Shown: positions 7,934 through 16,497, counted from the first letter of the stretch. The stretch is 22,448 nucleotides of DNA from an uncultured Collinsella sp. (GCA_902490095.1 CABUCQ010000024.1:1-22448), one strand, 5' to 3'. Made by a program: numbers and translations. The notes: a model not told the origin generated them from the sequence alone.

Positions 7934-10900
7934 CTACACGTCCCTCCTTACAAACGTTCCTTCGTGGTTATACGAGCAGCGGGCATGCGCGGCCTGCGTC
8001 GACGCCGGGTCGACAGCAGCGACGTTGCCCGCCTCGAGTTCGCGCAAGCGCTCGGCGATGCCGGCCTCCACGCGATCGAGCAGGGCGTCGAAGTCCATGC
8101 TGCCACCCTCGCCGGGGAAACCTTTCTTAAGGCCCGGGATGCGGCCGTCGCCGCGCTCTTCCTCGAGCAGCTCGGCGCTCGCGGCACCGCGCAACGCCGG
8201 CTTGCCGCCCTTGGTCGAAAAGTAGAGCGCCGCGCGGGTGTCCAAATCCAGCGCCCGGCGCATGGCCTGGGCGTAGATAAGCGTTTGGGTATGTGGTGGC
8301 AACCAGCGCGGATCGTCGATGGGCGCCGTGCCCGATTCCTCGTCGCGCACCGTAGGGTCGGCGAGCTTAAACTCCTCAACGCCCGTGCGATGCTTGTAGT
8401 CGATCACCACGGCACGATTCTCGGCGTCCACGTCCACGCGGTCGATGCGCCCGCCAAGCGGCCAACCGGCATACTCGACCTTGAGCTCGTTGAAGGCGAA
8501 CTCCAGGTAGCGCGGGGCAAAGGGGGCAAGTGCCTCGGACTCGTAGGCAAGCACACCCTCCAGCTGCGGCAAGATCTCGGCCACCTGGCGCTCCTCCACC
8601 GGGGAGAGCGGCACCAGCGGGCCCTCCGTGCCGCGCTTGCCAGCGTGCTCGGCCAACGTCTCGTCAAAGACCTCGTGCAGCAGCTCCTGTGCACGCGGCA
8701 GATTCTCGGGCGTCACGCGCTCCATGCCTTCTTGGGGCAGACGGGCATGCAGATGCTCCAGCACGTCGTGGACAAAGTTGCCCTTCTCCATGTTGTCAAA
8801 GCCCGCGTCGATAGACTGGGGCTTGACGCGATACGACACGAACCAGCACAGTGGACAGGTAGAATAGGCCTCGATCTGCGAGGCGGACGTCAGACGCGGC
8901 ACGAGCGGCGCGTTCTCGCCCTCGCCATCGCGACGGCGCAGAACCAGATACGGAATGGCTTCATCGCTCAGGTGCTGAGGGGCTTCGCAGGTCACGCGCT
9001 CGCGCTTGAGGCCTTCACCTGCCGCGGGATCAAAGTCGGCGATGATATCGCCCTCGCCCACGCACGTGGGCTTGGCAGCGCCAGCGGCCTCGGCATGTGC
9101 CCGCAGCTCGGTCCATACGGCTGCCGGGTAGCACTCTCGCGCCTGGCGATCGTGTGTCACGCGGGCAAGCGCGACCGGACCGCTCGTCGCCTGCATTGCA
9201 CGGCCAAAGCGCACGCGCAGCAGGGCGGCGGGCTCCAAAGACACGCCGTCGCGGCGCAGCTCGGCCATCAACGTGGCAAGCGGGCCCTCTTCGTGCGAAA
9301 GCGGATAGCTGTCCAGGTCGACATCGGCAAACAGCACGGCATCGTAGCCGCCAGGACGCAAAACCGACGCATCGGCAAGCGACACGAAGCGCACTTGCGC
9401 CCGTGGCGTGCGATCGACCTCGTAGGTCTCGTAATCGTAGGCGGTGCTGCGCTTGTCCACCTTAGTTCGAACGCCGTCGAGAACCGGCACGGTCGCGGCC
9501 TGCGACACGTCGAGCGCGCGAGCATCGTTCATAAGGATGTCGATGGCATGGCGCAGCAAAGCCGTCTCTGCCTGACGACGGGCCTGGCCGTCAAGACCGC
9601 CTAGAGCGCGATCGGGCAGCGCCTCTGCAACGGCGAGCATGGCCTTGAGCGCCGTCACGGGTTTGTCGCGCCACAGCGCCTGAAACACGTCCGAGACCAC
9701 GCACGGCACATTCTTAAACCAATTATCGTCGCTGGCGGCCTTGCGGGCGCCCCTCACCTGGCCCTGCACGCTCTGCAGCAGGCTCTTGACGCCCGCAGCG
9801 GTCTTGCTGCGCGACAGGCGCATGTTCTTGTCGAAGCCGCGGGCGCTCGCGGCGTCGGCACCCGAAAGCGGACTGTAGATCCAGTCGGTAAGCTCCGGCG
9901 CGGGCCACCACTCGGTCTTTGACGCCATGCCCTCATCGGCGGCCTTCATGCGCTCGATCAGGCCGGCGAGCGCCGTAAACTGCCTGCCCGCGATGGACTG
10001 GGAAAACGCCGTGAACTCAGTTGTCTCGGAAGCGATATGACGAGCCGCCAGACGAGAGGCGAGCTCAACGAACAGCTGGGGTGCCCGGGCAGAAACAACG
10101 AGCACGCGCACAGGGTCGGCAGGCGTCGCGACGCCGTCGACCTCGGAACCCCGGCACGTTTTTACCAGATCATCAATTGCGTCCGCATAAGCATGAGCAC
10201 GGGCATGGGGGCCAGCGACCTCAATAAAGGCAGGCTGAGCGGCGGTCCCGCAAGCGGCATCAGACGCGACGGCGTCCTCCCCCAGCGGCGCGACCTCAAA
10301 CAGCACACCGCGGGCATCAAATGCCACGGCAAGCTCCTCGCGCATCGCCGCCTGCTCGCGGGCAAGCAGCACGACGACCTCTCCCCCATTGTTCGCCACG
10401 GCAGACAGTAGCTCGAGCAGTGCGTACGTAAACGACGTGATACCGCGCACGCATACGGCGCGGGTGCACGCCGGCAGGCTATCGGCCAGGACACCGGCCA
10501 TAATGTCGGCTGCCTCGCAGGGCTCGACCATATCTCGACGGTCCAAACCGTCCGCATATGCGCGCAAAAGCTCGAACACACGAGCCTCGGCATCGCTTTT
10601 TGGCTCAGGCTGGCAATTGTTTCCACGGCATCGCTCGGCCGTCGTCCCCGCCACACCCGGCAGCACGTCGCGGGCCATGCGCGCGAGCATGCGCACCGTG
10701 CCCTGACTGCGCGAAAGCGGCTGCAAATCGGCATCGTCGAGACGCGTTACCATGTCCGAAAACAGCATCTGGCGTTGCAGGTTGTCCACGAAACCGCGTC
10801 CGTCGCCCAAAAGCTCCCAAAGCGAGCGAAGCCACGATGTAGGCGTCTTGTAGTCGATACCTAGTGAAACCCCGGCTTCCGCCGCATCATGACGGCACAG

Positions 10901-11029
10901 GTCGAGCTCGGCAAACGTAGGCGCCAGCAGCACGGCACGTCCGTGGCGGGCAATAAGGTCGGCAAGCAACGCCGACTCGGCATCGCTCAAATCCGTGCCG
11001 GCATTGGTGGTATAGATTCGAACAGGCAT
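7934..11029 (-). CDS. addB: AddB/RexB-like PD-(D/E)XK nuclease subunit
   Basis: This 1031-residue protein is the likely second subunit of the AddAB complex, which degrades double-strand ends and loads RecA. The C-terminal third carries a nuclease signature: GGRIDRVDVD (D863), then AVVIDYKHRTG (D877, K879). Two features differ from B. subtilis AddB. The N-terminus shows no Walker A motif, as in RexB-type proteins. The iron-sulfur cysteines are incomplete: a CPLC pair (C725, C728) precedes the nuclease, but the C-terminus has only C1018 (ARCSYNHEGTF) where the family usually has a three-cysteine cluster. The middle region is weakly recognisable and is called from context. The start has GGAGG very close (3 nt), which is tight but the best available. 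It is directly followed by addA. Confidence 0.82.
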   Translation of the reverse strand: MPVRIYTTNAGTDLSDAESALLADLIARHGRAVLLAPTFAELDLCRHDAAEAGVSLGIDYKTPTSWLRSLWELLGDGRGFVDNLQRQMLFSDMVTRLDDADLQPLSRSQGTVRMLARMARDVLPGVAGTTAERCRGNNCQPEPKSDAEARVFELLRAYADGLDRRDMVEPCEAADIMAGVLADSLPACTRAVCVRGITSFTYALLELLSAVANNGGEVVVLLAREQAAMREELAVAFDARGVLFEVAPLGEDAVASDAACGTAAQPAFIEVAGPHARAHAYADAIDDLVKTCRGSEVDGVATPADPVRVLVVSARAPQLFVELASRLAARHIASETTEFTAFSQSIAGRQFTALAGLIERMKAADEGMASKTEWWPAPELTDWIYSPLSGADAASARGFDKNMRLSRSKTAAGVKSLLQSVQGQVRGARKAASDDNWFKNVPCVVSDVFQALWRDKPVTALKAMLAVAEALPDRALGGLDGQARRQAETALLRHAIDILMNDARALDVSQAATVPVLDGVRTKVDKRSTAYDYETYEVDRTPRAQVRFVSLADASVLRPGGYDAVLFADVDLDSYPLSHEEGPLATLMAELRRDGVSLEPAALLRVRFGRAMQATSGPVALARVTHDRQARECYPAAVWTELRAHAEAAGAAKPTCVGEGDIIADFDPAAGEGLKRERVTCEAPQHLSDEAIPYLVLRRRDGEGENAPLVPRLTSASQIEAYSTCPLCWFVSYRVKPQSIDAGFDNMEKGNFVHDVLEHLHARLPQEGMERVTPENLPRAQELLHEVFDETLAEHAGKRGTEGPLVPLSPVEERQVAEILPQLEGVLAYESEALAPFAPRYLEFAFNELKVEYAGWPLGGRIDRVDVDAENRAVVIDYKHRTGVEEFKLADPTVRDEESGTAPIDDPRWLPPHTQTLIYAQAMRRALDLDTRAALYFSTKGGKPALRGAASAELLEEERGDGRIPGLKKGFPGEGGSMDFDALLDRVEAGIAERLRELEAGNVAAVDPASTQAAHARCSYNHEGTFVRRDV

Positions 11030-11053
11030 GGTCCTCCGCTCAAACTGTTCGCA

Positions 11054-11083
11054 ATAATCAATGTATCCATCCTACCCGCCCAA
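11054..11083 (-). promoter_or_regulatory. Candidate promoter of addB-addA
   Basis: On the minus strand TTGGGC (11078-11083) and GATTAT (11054-11059) are 18 nt apart, just upstream of addB. An 8-bp direct repeat (AAATCTGT on the minus strand, plus coordinates 11088-11095 and 11107-11114) lies immediately upstream, spaced 19 bp start to start, and could bind a regulator. The hexamers are poor matches, so this is tentative. Confidence 0.25.
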
Positions 11084-11133
11084 GCGGACAGATTTGCCCC
11101 ACGCCAACAGATTTCCTCCGTCCCCAGGGGATC

Positions 11134-11161
11134 AAAAAACCGCCCCCGGAGGAGCGGTTTT
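11134..11161 (-). terminator. Intrinsic terminator of the yerC-like gene
   Basis: On the minus strand a GC-rich stem (AAAACCGC with GCGGTTTT, extended by TCC/GGG pairs) is followed by a run of six T. It sits about 25 bp after the stop of the TrpR-like gene and before addB, so it separates the two transcripts. Confidence 0.85.
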
Positions 11162-11184
11162 GCACAATTCGTTTTTGGCGCGGC

Positions 11185-11484
11185 CTACTCGCCATCCTCC
11201 AGTTTAATGAGAATCTTACGGTAGCCACCGTACTCGCCGTTGAGTGCCTTGGACACACGGCTCACCGTGGTGGACGAAGCGCCGGTACGCGCCTGAACCT
11301 CAACATAGGGCTCGCCCTCGTCCAGGTAACGCGCGACCTGCAGACGCTGCGATAGATCACAAATCTCGCGCGGCGTGCAGATATCGGTCAAGAACGCTTG
11401 GATATCTTTCTCGTCGTCCAAAAGGCTAAATGCGTGGACCAGCTGCTTGACATCAGGCTTGTCAAACATGTTCTCGATATTCAT
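11185..11484 (-). CDS. YerC/YecD family TrpR-related DNA-binding protein
   Basis: This 99-residue protein belongs to the TrpR-like YerC/YecD family. It is an all-helical small protein with a helix-turn-helix near residues 66-81 (TGASSTTVSRVSKAL). The preceding segment FLTDICTPREICDLSQRLQVARYLDEG is characteristic of the family. Such proteins are presumed transcriptional repressors, and no ligand is known to me. The chosen start (ATG 11482-11484) gives the normal family length, although the ribosome binding site is weak (GGCGGTG). It is transcribed alone: a terminator follows it and a candidate promoter lies about 100 nt upstream. It stands next to the helicase-nuclease genes on the same strand, but the terminator argues against a shared operon. 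Confidence 0.88.
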   Translation of the reverse strand: MNIENMFDKPDVKQLVHAFSLLDDEKDIQAFLTDICTPREICDLSQRLQVARYLDEGEPYVEVQARTGASSTTVSRVSKALNGEYGGYRKILIKLEDGE

Positions 11485-11807
11485 CGATCACCGCCAAACC
11501 CGCCAAAAGGCATCGAAGTTGATACTGACATCGGACATCGTTCGCCCGTTCTATGCAATAGGGCAACGCTTGTGGCTTTTGCCCGTAGCAGTGTAGCACA
11601 CCACCAAACTAAAGCGACAAGACTCTCTGCCAGCGGCGCGTTTTCTAGGACGAACGCCGTTTTGAAACCGAATACGCACGCAAGCTCCATGAATATCTGA
11701 GACAATGGGCGCCCAAACAGGGCCGTGCCCGCGCATCTATCCGAGTTGCAAAGGCACGTGCCTCTCACGCCTCTTTGCCACGTCTTGCGCAAGAAAGGAT
11801 TTCCACC
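11485..11807. other. 323-bp divergent intergenic region, no gene seen
   Basis: The gap separates the TrpR-like gene (-) from the membrane protein gene (+). Frames crossing it have no ribosome binding site and no recognisable protein. It holds a candidate minus-strand promoter (11590-11620) and a 6-bp-stem hairpin at 11561-11584 (GGGCAA/TTGCCC) that would lie in the leader of the TrpR-like gene. Two perfect palindromes sit close to the plus-strand gene: AGGCACGTGCCT (11752-11763) and CTTGCGCAAG (11784-11793). Confidence 0.6.
11590..11620 (-). promoter_or_regulatory. Candidate extended -10 promoter of the yerC-like gene
   Basis: On the minus strand TGC-TACACT (an extended -10, hexamer at 11590-11595) has TTGTCG (11615-11620) 19 nt upstream. 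The spacer is long, but the extended -10 can compensate. The implied leader is about 100 nt. Confidence 0.4.
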
Positions 11808-12173
11808 ATGCGCTTTATGCTTAACTGGCTCTTTACCTCAATCGCCATCGCGATCGCAACGTTTCTCGTCCCCGGCATTCAGCCCTTCGGCATAGCCGAC
11901 GCCTGGGTGTGTTTTGCCTTCGTGGGACTGTTCCTCAACATCGTCGACTCGCTCGTCAAGCCGTTCCTGACGGTCATCTCGCTGCCGCTCACTATTATCA
12001 CGCTTGGTATTTTTCAGCTCGTAGTCAACAGCTTTATGCTCGAGCTGGCCAGCTACCTGTCGGTCAATCTGCTGGGCGCGGGTATCTCCATTGCCAGCTT
12101 TGGATCGGCCTTTATGGGCAGCATCCTGGTATCCATCATGCGCAGCATTCTCGACAGCGTCGCCAGGAACTAA
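11808..12173 (+). CDS. YvlD/phage-holin-4 family small membrane protein
   Basis: This 121-residue integral membrane protein has four hydrophobic segments, at about residues 4-22, 31-50, 56-80 and 88-112. The segment VKPFLTVISLPLTIITLGIFQLVVNS is a hallmark of the family named after a mycobacteriophage holin, which includes Bacillus YvlD. Bacterial members are chromosomal and not demonstrably holins; their role is unclear, possibly envelope stress. The ATG at 11808 is preceded by AAAGGAT 7 nt upstream. A longer frame from a TTG at 11775 lacks such a site and was not used. No phage genes are nearby. A strong hairpin terminator follows at 12210. Confidence 0.85.
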   Translation: MRFMLNWLFTSIAIAIATFLVPGIQPFGIADAWVCFAFVGLFLNIVDSLVKPFLTVISLPLTIITLGIFQLVVNSFMLELASYLSVNLLGAGISIASFGSAFMGSILVSIMRSILDSVARN

Positions 12174-12209
12174 AGCGACCGGATTCGGACCGCCACAACA
12201 CACCTAAAG

Positions 12210-12248
12210 AAGGCCGTCCATCGCAACGATGGGCGGCCTTATCATTTG
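12210..12248. terminator. Bidirectional intrinsic terminator
   Basis: A 14-bp stem (AAGGCCGTCCATCG at 12210-12223 with 12227-12240, one G-U pair) closes a 3-nt loop. It lies after the membrane protein gene (+) and after the Rrf2 gene (-). A short A/T-rich stretch flanks each side, so it could stop both transcripts. Confidence 0.8.
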
Positions 12249-12276
12249 TCGAGCCTCAGAGGGCAAGAAAATCCAG

Positions 12277-12299
12277 CATTTCTGCCCCGTCCCCAAATG
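12277..12299. repeat. CCCCGTCCC-loop palindrome, short-stem member
   Basis: CATTT (12277-12281) and AAATG (12295-12299) flank a loop containing CCCCGTCCCC. The loop matches those at 205-240 and 19239-19249, while the stem differs. It lies just after the Rrf2 gene stop. The stem is only 5 bp, so the family assignment rests mainly on the loop. Confidence 0.65.
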
Positions 12300-12309
12300 A
12301 CAGGTGGGG

Positions 12310-12738
12310 CTAGATGACGTAGTCGTAGCCCTCGTTGGGGGCTACGAGCGCATCGAGCGTCACGCCGTCGAGGTAGTCGTTAATGAGCTTGTCCAGGTTC
12401 TTCCACACGTCGAGCGTGGGGCACTCGTCCGAACGCGAGCAGCCCTTGCAGTCGCCGTCTAGGCATGCGACCGGCGCCAGGCTGCCCTCGGTCAGGCGCA
12501 AAATCTCGCCCACCGTGTACTGCTCGGGCGGGCGCGTGAGCACATAGCCGCCGCCCTTGCCGCGCATGCCCGAGAGCATATTGGCACGCACGAGCGTGGC
12601 CAAAATGTTCTCCAGATATTTCTCCGAAATCCCCTGACGCGCGGCGATCTCTTTGAGGGGAATGCGACCTGCCGCCTGGTGCTCGGCCAGATCAACCATA
12701 ACGCGCAGGGCATATCTGCCCTTAGTGGAAACCAACAT
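12310..12738 (-). CDS. Rrf2-family transcriptional regulator, CymR/IscR-like
   Basis: This 142-residue protein begins MLVSTKGRYALRVMVDLA, the Rrf2 family signature. The N-terminal winged helix-turn-helix includes EIAARQGISEKYLENILATLV, with the wing GMRGKGGGYVLTR. A cysteine group C92, C97, C100 and C106 lies where IscR holds its [2Fe-2S] cluster (three Cys plus His in IscR), so this protein may sense iron-sulfur or sulfur status. It is transcribed divergently from cysK 253 bp away, as expected if it controls cysteine synthesis as CymR does. The binding site and ligand are inference. The ribosome binding site (AAAGG) is weak and about 11 nt from the ATG. Confidence 0.9.
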   Translation of the reverse strand: MLVSTKGRYALRVMVDLAEHQAAGRIPLKEIAARQGISEKYLENILATLVRANMLSGMRGKGGGYVLTRPPEQYTVGEILRLTEGSLAPVACLDGDCKGCSRSDECPTLDVWKNLDKLINDYLDGVTLDALVAPNEGYDYVI

Positions 12739-12769
12739 GTATAGTGCTGCCTTTCGGTCATTTAGTCCG

Positions 12770-12780
12770 TAGAAATTCTA
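12770..12780. promoter_or_regulatory. Candidate -10/operator of the Rrf2 gene
   Basis: TAGAAATTCTA is an odd-length perfect palindrome 31 nt upstream of the Rrf2 gene start. The minus strand contains TAGAAT here, a good -10 hexamer. This would fit autoregulation, but no clear -35 is visible. Confidence 0.3.
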
Positions 12781-12855
12781 GCCGAAAAATTGGTTTTGAA
12801 AATACCCATTCCCGTCAAGATGGTTAATCGACTCGTAATAATCTTCTATTTCCTA

Positions 12856-12884
12856 TTGCGTTACTAGGCTTTAGTGTCTACTAT
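12856..12884 (+). promoter_or_regulatory. Promoter of cysK with a possible operator in the spacer
   Basis: TTGCGT (12856-12861) and TACTAT (12879-12884) are 17 nt apart, a good sigma-70-type promoter giving a leader of about 100 nt. The spacer contains ACTA-GGCTT-TAGT (12863-12875), an inverted repeat suited to binding by the neighbouring Rrf2 protein. Confidence 0.6.
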
Positions 12885-12912
12885 GCTTGCCAACAGCAAA
12901 ACGAACAACCTA

Positions 12913-12959
12913 TACGGTTTGTGGGTTTCGCTGCTACACACACCGTAAAACCACACGGT
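12913..12959 (+). promoter_or_regulatory. Possible alternative hairpins in the cysK leader
   Basis: TACGGT (12913-12918) can pair with ACCGTA (12942-12947), extended by TGTG/CACA. The same ACCGT can pair instead with ACGGT at 12955-12959. Two mutually exclusive stems are therefore possible upstream of the ribosome binding site. No known riboswitch or T-box consensus was recognised. Confidence 0.25.
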
Positions 12960-12991
12960 ATCCAGTCATTTGAACACTTTGGAGGTTCACC

Positions 12992-13930
<939 letters not shown>

Positions 13931-14030
13931 GTGCCTGTCGCCAATAGGTTGAGCCCACGGACGAGCCGGTCTCCTCTCTCCCGGCAGCCTGAGCCCATCC
14001 AATCAGGGTGTCCCACGAGACGTCCGAACT

Positions 14031-14039
14031 TGCTACAAT
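14031..14039 (+). promoter_or_regulatory. Candidate extended -10 promoter of mnmA
   Basis: TGC-TACAAT forms an extended -10 about 75 nt before the mnmA start, with no clear -35. The start point would fall almost exactly at the foot of the terminator hairpin at 14044. Confidence 0.45.
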
Positions 14040-14043
14040 GTCT

Positions 14044-14082
14044 GCGGCGCGGAACCAGCCTCCCGCGCCGCTTTTCTTTTTT
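14044..14082 (+). terminator. Intrinsic terminator after cysK, at the head of the mnmA leader
   Basis: A 9-bp all-GC stem (GCGGCGCGG at 14044-14052 with 14063-14071) closes a 10-nt loop and is followed by TTTTCTTTTTT. It should end the cysK transcript. It also lies just downstream of the candidate mnmA promoter, so it may attenuate mnmA. Confidence 0.85.
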
Positions 14083-14111
14083 GGCCACATGCCACCAAGG
14101 AGAACCTCCCC

Positions 14112-15212
14112 ATGCACAACAAGCGCGTGCTCGTCGCCATGAGCGGCGGCGTCGATTCCAGCGTGACCGCGTACCTGCTCAAAAGCCAGGGCTACGAATG
14201 CGTCGGCGCCACCATGCGCCTCACCTGCCCCGCGCCCGATCCCGTCACGGGCATGAGTAAGGTCGACCGCGACATCGCCGATGCAAAGGCTGTCGCCGAG
14301 CGCCTGGGGATGCCCCACCATGTGCTCGACCTGCAGCAGACCTTCGACCGCAACGTTATCGAGCGCTTCGCGACTGCCTACCAGGAAGGGTTGACGCCCA
14401 ATCCGTGCATCATCTGCAACCGCCATGTTAAGTTTGGCGCGCTGCTCGATGCGGCACTCGACATGGGCTGCGACTACATCGCCACAGGTCACTACGCCAA
14501 AACGAGCCAGGCGTCCGACGGCACCTGGCGGCTGCATCGCGGCGAAGACCCCAAAAAGGACCAAAGCTACTTTTTGTATTCGCTTACGCAGGAGCGCCTG
14601 GCACGCACGATTTTTCCGCTGGCAAGCTTGGACAAAGAGCGCGACGTACGCCGCATTGCCGCCGAACAGGGCTTTGCCAACGCCAAGAAGGCCGAAAGCG
14701 AGGATATCTGCTTTATTCCAGACGGCGACTACGCGGGCTATATCGAGCGCCGCTGCGGACATCCCGCTGCACCGGGCGACATCGTATGGCGCGACGGCAG
14801 CGTGGTAGGGAGCCACAACGGCGCGCTGCGCTATACCATCGGCCAGCGCAAGGGCTTGGGCGTCGCGATGGCGCATCCCGTGTATGTGACGGGCGTCGAC
14901 GCCGGCAGCAACATTGTGCATCTGGGCGAAGCCGAGGACCTGGCGGCCACAGCGCTCACGGCCAACGACTGGATCTGGAGCGCCCCTGCCGACCGCATGG
15001 AGGCAGAGCTCACGTCCGGCGGCATTCACGTGGGCGCCAAGTACCGCTACCGTCAGAAAGACCAGGCAGCAACCCTTACGCGCGGCGAAGACGGGCAAAT
15101 GCTGCTAACTTTTGACGAGCCGCAACGAGCCATCGCCCCCGGCCAAGCCGTTGTAGTCTACCGCGGCAACATCGTCCTCGGCGGCGGCACCGTTACGGCA
15201 GCTATCAAGTAG
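14112..15212 (+). CDS. mnmA: tRNA-specific 2-thiouridylase
   Basis: This 366-residue enzyme puts sulfur on U34 of Lys, Glu and Gln tRNAs, using ATP and persulfide sulfur from a cysteine desulfurase. The PP-loop SGGVDSS is at residues 11-17. The catalytic cysteine pair matches the family: C102 in NPCIICN and C200 in SEDICFIPDGDY. GHYAK and YTIGQRKGLGV are further family motifs, and a C-terminal beta-barrel follows. The start has AAGGAG 9 nt upstream. It follows cysK on the same strand, with a terminator between them. No desulfurase gene is present in the window. Confidence 0.96.
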   Translation: MHNKRVLVAMSGGVDSSVTAYLLKSQGYECVGATMRLTCPAPDPVTGMSKVDRDIADAKAVAERLGMPHHVLDLQQTFDRNVIERFATAYQEGLTPNPCIICNRHVKFGALLDAALDMGCDYIATGHYAKTSQASDGTWRLHRGEDPKKDQSYFLYSLTQERLARTIFPLASLDKERDVRRIAAEQGFANAKKAESEDICFIPDGDYAGYIERRCGHPAAPGDIVWRDGSVVGSHNGALRYTIGQRKGLGVAMAHPVYVTGVDAGSNIVHLGEAEDLAATALTANDWIWSAPADRMEAELTSGGIHVGAKYRYRQKDQAATLTRGEDGQMLLTFDEPQRAIAPGQAVVVYRGNIVLGGGTVTAAIK

Positions 15213-15226
15213 TCCCATCCCCTTCA

Positions 15227-15297
15227 TAAGTTGCGGTGAAATAGGGACTGTTTAAGCGTTTCAGGCCGCTAAACAGTCCCTATTTCACCGCAACTTA
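15227..15297. repeat. Long hairpin repeat, family A copy 2 (mnmA / M42 gap)
   Basis: Perfect 28-bp arms at 15227-15254 and 15270-15297 extend inward by four more pairs (AGCG/CGCT) after a bulged A. The core TTGCGGTGAAATAGGG matches copy 1 at 4223 except for one base that is changed in both arms. It lies between two convergent genes, where it may end both transcripts, but no clean T-run is present. Confidence 0.93.
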
Positions 15298-15304
15298 GAG
15301 AGGA

Positions 15305-15340
15305 CGGCCTCGGTCGGCACTGCTGTGTCAGCCGAGGCCG
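15305..15340 (-). terminator. Hairpin after the M42 peptidase gene
   Basis: A 9-bp stem CGGCCTCGG / CCGAGGCCG with an 18-nt loop lies just past the M42 stop on the minus strand. The following TCCTCTCT is a poor T-run, so termination strength is uncertain. Confidence 0.45.
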
Positions 15341-15348
15341 CTACATCG

Positions 15349-16392
15349 TTAGCGCTGGACGTAGGCGCGAACCAGCTCAAAGGTGTTGCGCACACCGTCG
15401 ATGTGGCTGCGCTCGTAGTTGTGGCTCGCGTACACACCGGGGCCGATCAAGCCATGGCGAATGTCATAACCGGCCGAAAGCGTGGCCTCGACGTCCGAAC
15501 CGTAATGCGGGTACACATCGATGGCGTAATCGAGCTCCAGCTCGCGCGCGATATTGGACAGCGTCGTCACCAGGTCGTAGTTGTACGGACCGCCCGAATC
15601 CTTGGCGCAAATCGACACCATGCGCTGGGTGCAGCCCAGGTCGTCGCCCACGCAGCCCATGTCCACGCTGATCATCTCGCGCGTGTCAGCCGGCACAAAG
15701 GCACCACCGTGGCCGACCTCCTCGTACACCGTAAAGAGCAGCGATACCTTGCGCGAAAGCGTAACCTCGCCTTCGGCGACGGCGCGGGCCAAACCCAGCA
15801 GAATCGACGCGGACAGTTTGTCGTCAAGGAAGCGACTCTTGATGTAGCCACTCTCCGTCACCGTGGTGCGCGGATCCATAGCGATGATGTCGCCGGTTTG
15901 AATACCCAGCTCGAGCACATCGTCCTTGCTGTCAACGTTCTCGTCGAGCAAGATTTCCATGTTCTTCTCGATGGTCTTGACCGGCTCATCGGCCACGTGC
16001 GCCGAAGGCTCGGTGTTGAGGACCACGCCCGTGTAGACATTGCCATCACGCGTATAAACGGTGCAGTTCTCGCCATCGGCCGTGGACCACTGGTGCCCGC
16101 CGAGGGTCGTGGGGCGCAGGCGACCATTGTCCTTAATGGAGCGTACCATGGCGCCCAGGGTATCGACATGGCTCGCCAACACGAGCGGCTCACCCTCACC
16201 ACCAAGCTCAACGAGCACATTGCCCTTATTGGAGCGCTCGGGCCCAAAGCCCATATCGCGCAACGTCTCCATCAGATAATCAGTAGCCGCACGAGTAAAC
16301 CCCGTAGGCGAAGCGATAGAAGTCAGCGTCTTAAGCTGTCCTGCGATATAGGAGAGCGTCTCCTCTAGAGAAGCATCAATATTAGAAGTCAT
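15349..16392 (-). CDS. M42 family metallopeptidase (TET-type aminopeptidase)
   Basis: This 347-residue cytosolic dinuclear zinc or cobalt aminopeptidase is predicted to trim peptides as a tetrahedral oligomer. Metal and catalytic residues appear in order: H75 with D77 (SHVDTLG), D190 (RFLDDKLSAS), E224/E225 (YEEVGHGG), D244 (SVDMG) and H324 (ASHNYERSH). All expected positions are filled. The second in-frame ATG (16390-16392) was chosen because the ribosome binding site GGAAGG ends 6 nt before it; the first ATG two codons upstream would touch that site. It is convergent with mnmA. Family members were once annotated as endoglucanases (FrvX, YsdC), but aminopeptidase is more likely. Two CACGTG palindromes lie upstream. 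Confidence 0.92.
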   Translation of the reverse strand: MTSNIDASLEETLSYIAGQLKTLTSIASPTGFTRAATDYLMETLRDMGFGPERSNKGNVLVELGGEGEPLVLASHVDTLGAMVRSIKDNGRLRPTTLGGHQWSTADGENCTVYTRDGNVYTGVVLNTEPSAHVADEPVKTIEKNMEILLDENVDSKDDVLELGIQTGDIIAMDPRTTVTESGYIKSRFLDDKLSASILLGLARAVAEGEVTLSRKVSLLFTVYEEVGHGGAFVPADTREMISVDMGCVGDDLGCTQRMVSICAKDSGGPYNYDLVTTLSNIARELELDYAIDVYPHYGSDVEATLSAGYDIRHGLIGPGVYASHNYERSHIDGVRNTFELVRAYVQR

Positions 16393-16398
16393 ATGCAT

Positions 16399-16404
16399 CC
16401 TTCC
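16399..16404 (-). promoter_or_regulatory. Ribosome binding site that sets the M42 gene start
   Basis: The minus strand reads GGAAGG, then 6 nt, then the ATG at 16390-16392. This spacing excludes the upstream ATG at 16396-16398. Confidence 0.7.
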
Positions 16405-16441
16405 AAGTAAAACTAAGACCGAGTCCCGATTTTAACCGTTC

Positions 16442-16451
16442 TGCACGTGCA
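16442..16451. promoter_or_regulatory. CACGTG palindrome upstream of the M42 gene
   Basis: TGCACGTGCA is a perfect 10-bp palindrome about 50 bp before the M42 start. On the minus strand TAAAAT, a possible -10, follows it closely. Confidence 0.4.
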
Positions 16452-16497
16452 ATGCCCCAGGAGCCGAGCCGACTCCAGACGTCCCCGCACCGGTTTT

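Noticed and set aside
5570..9604. 1344-codon open frame on the plus strand across addA and addB
   Set aside because: It is antisense to two well-supported helicase/nuclease genes, shows no known domain and has no ribosome binding site I could support. Long antisense frames are expected opposite GC-biased genes.
11481..11792. Possible 103-codon minus-strand gene upstream of the TrpR-like gene
   Set aside because: It has no ribosome binding site, uses a non-ATG start, and its sequence has no family resemblance.
11808..12173. Prophage holin
   Set aside because: The family name is historical. There are no endolysin, capsid or integrase genes nearby, and YvlD-like members are normal chromosomal genes.
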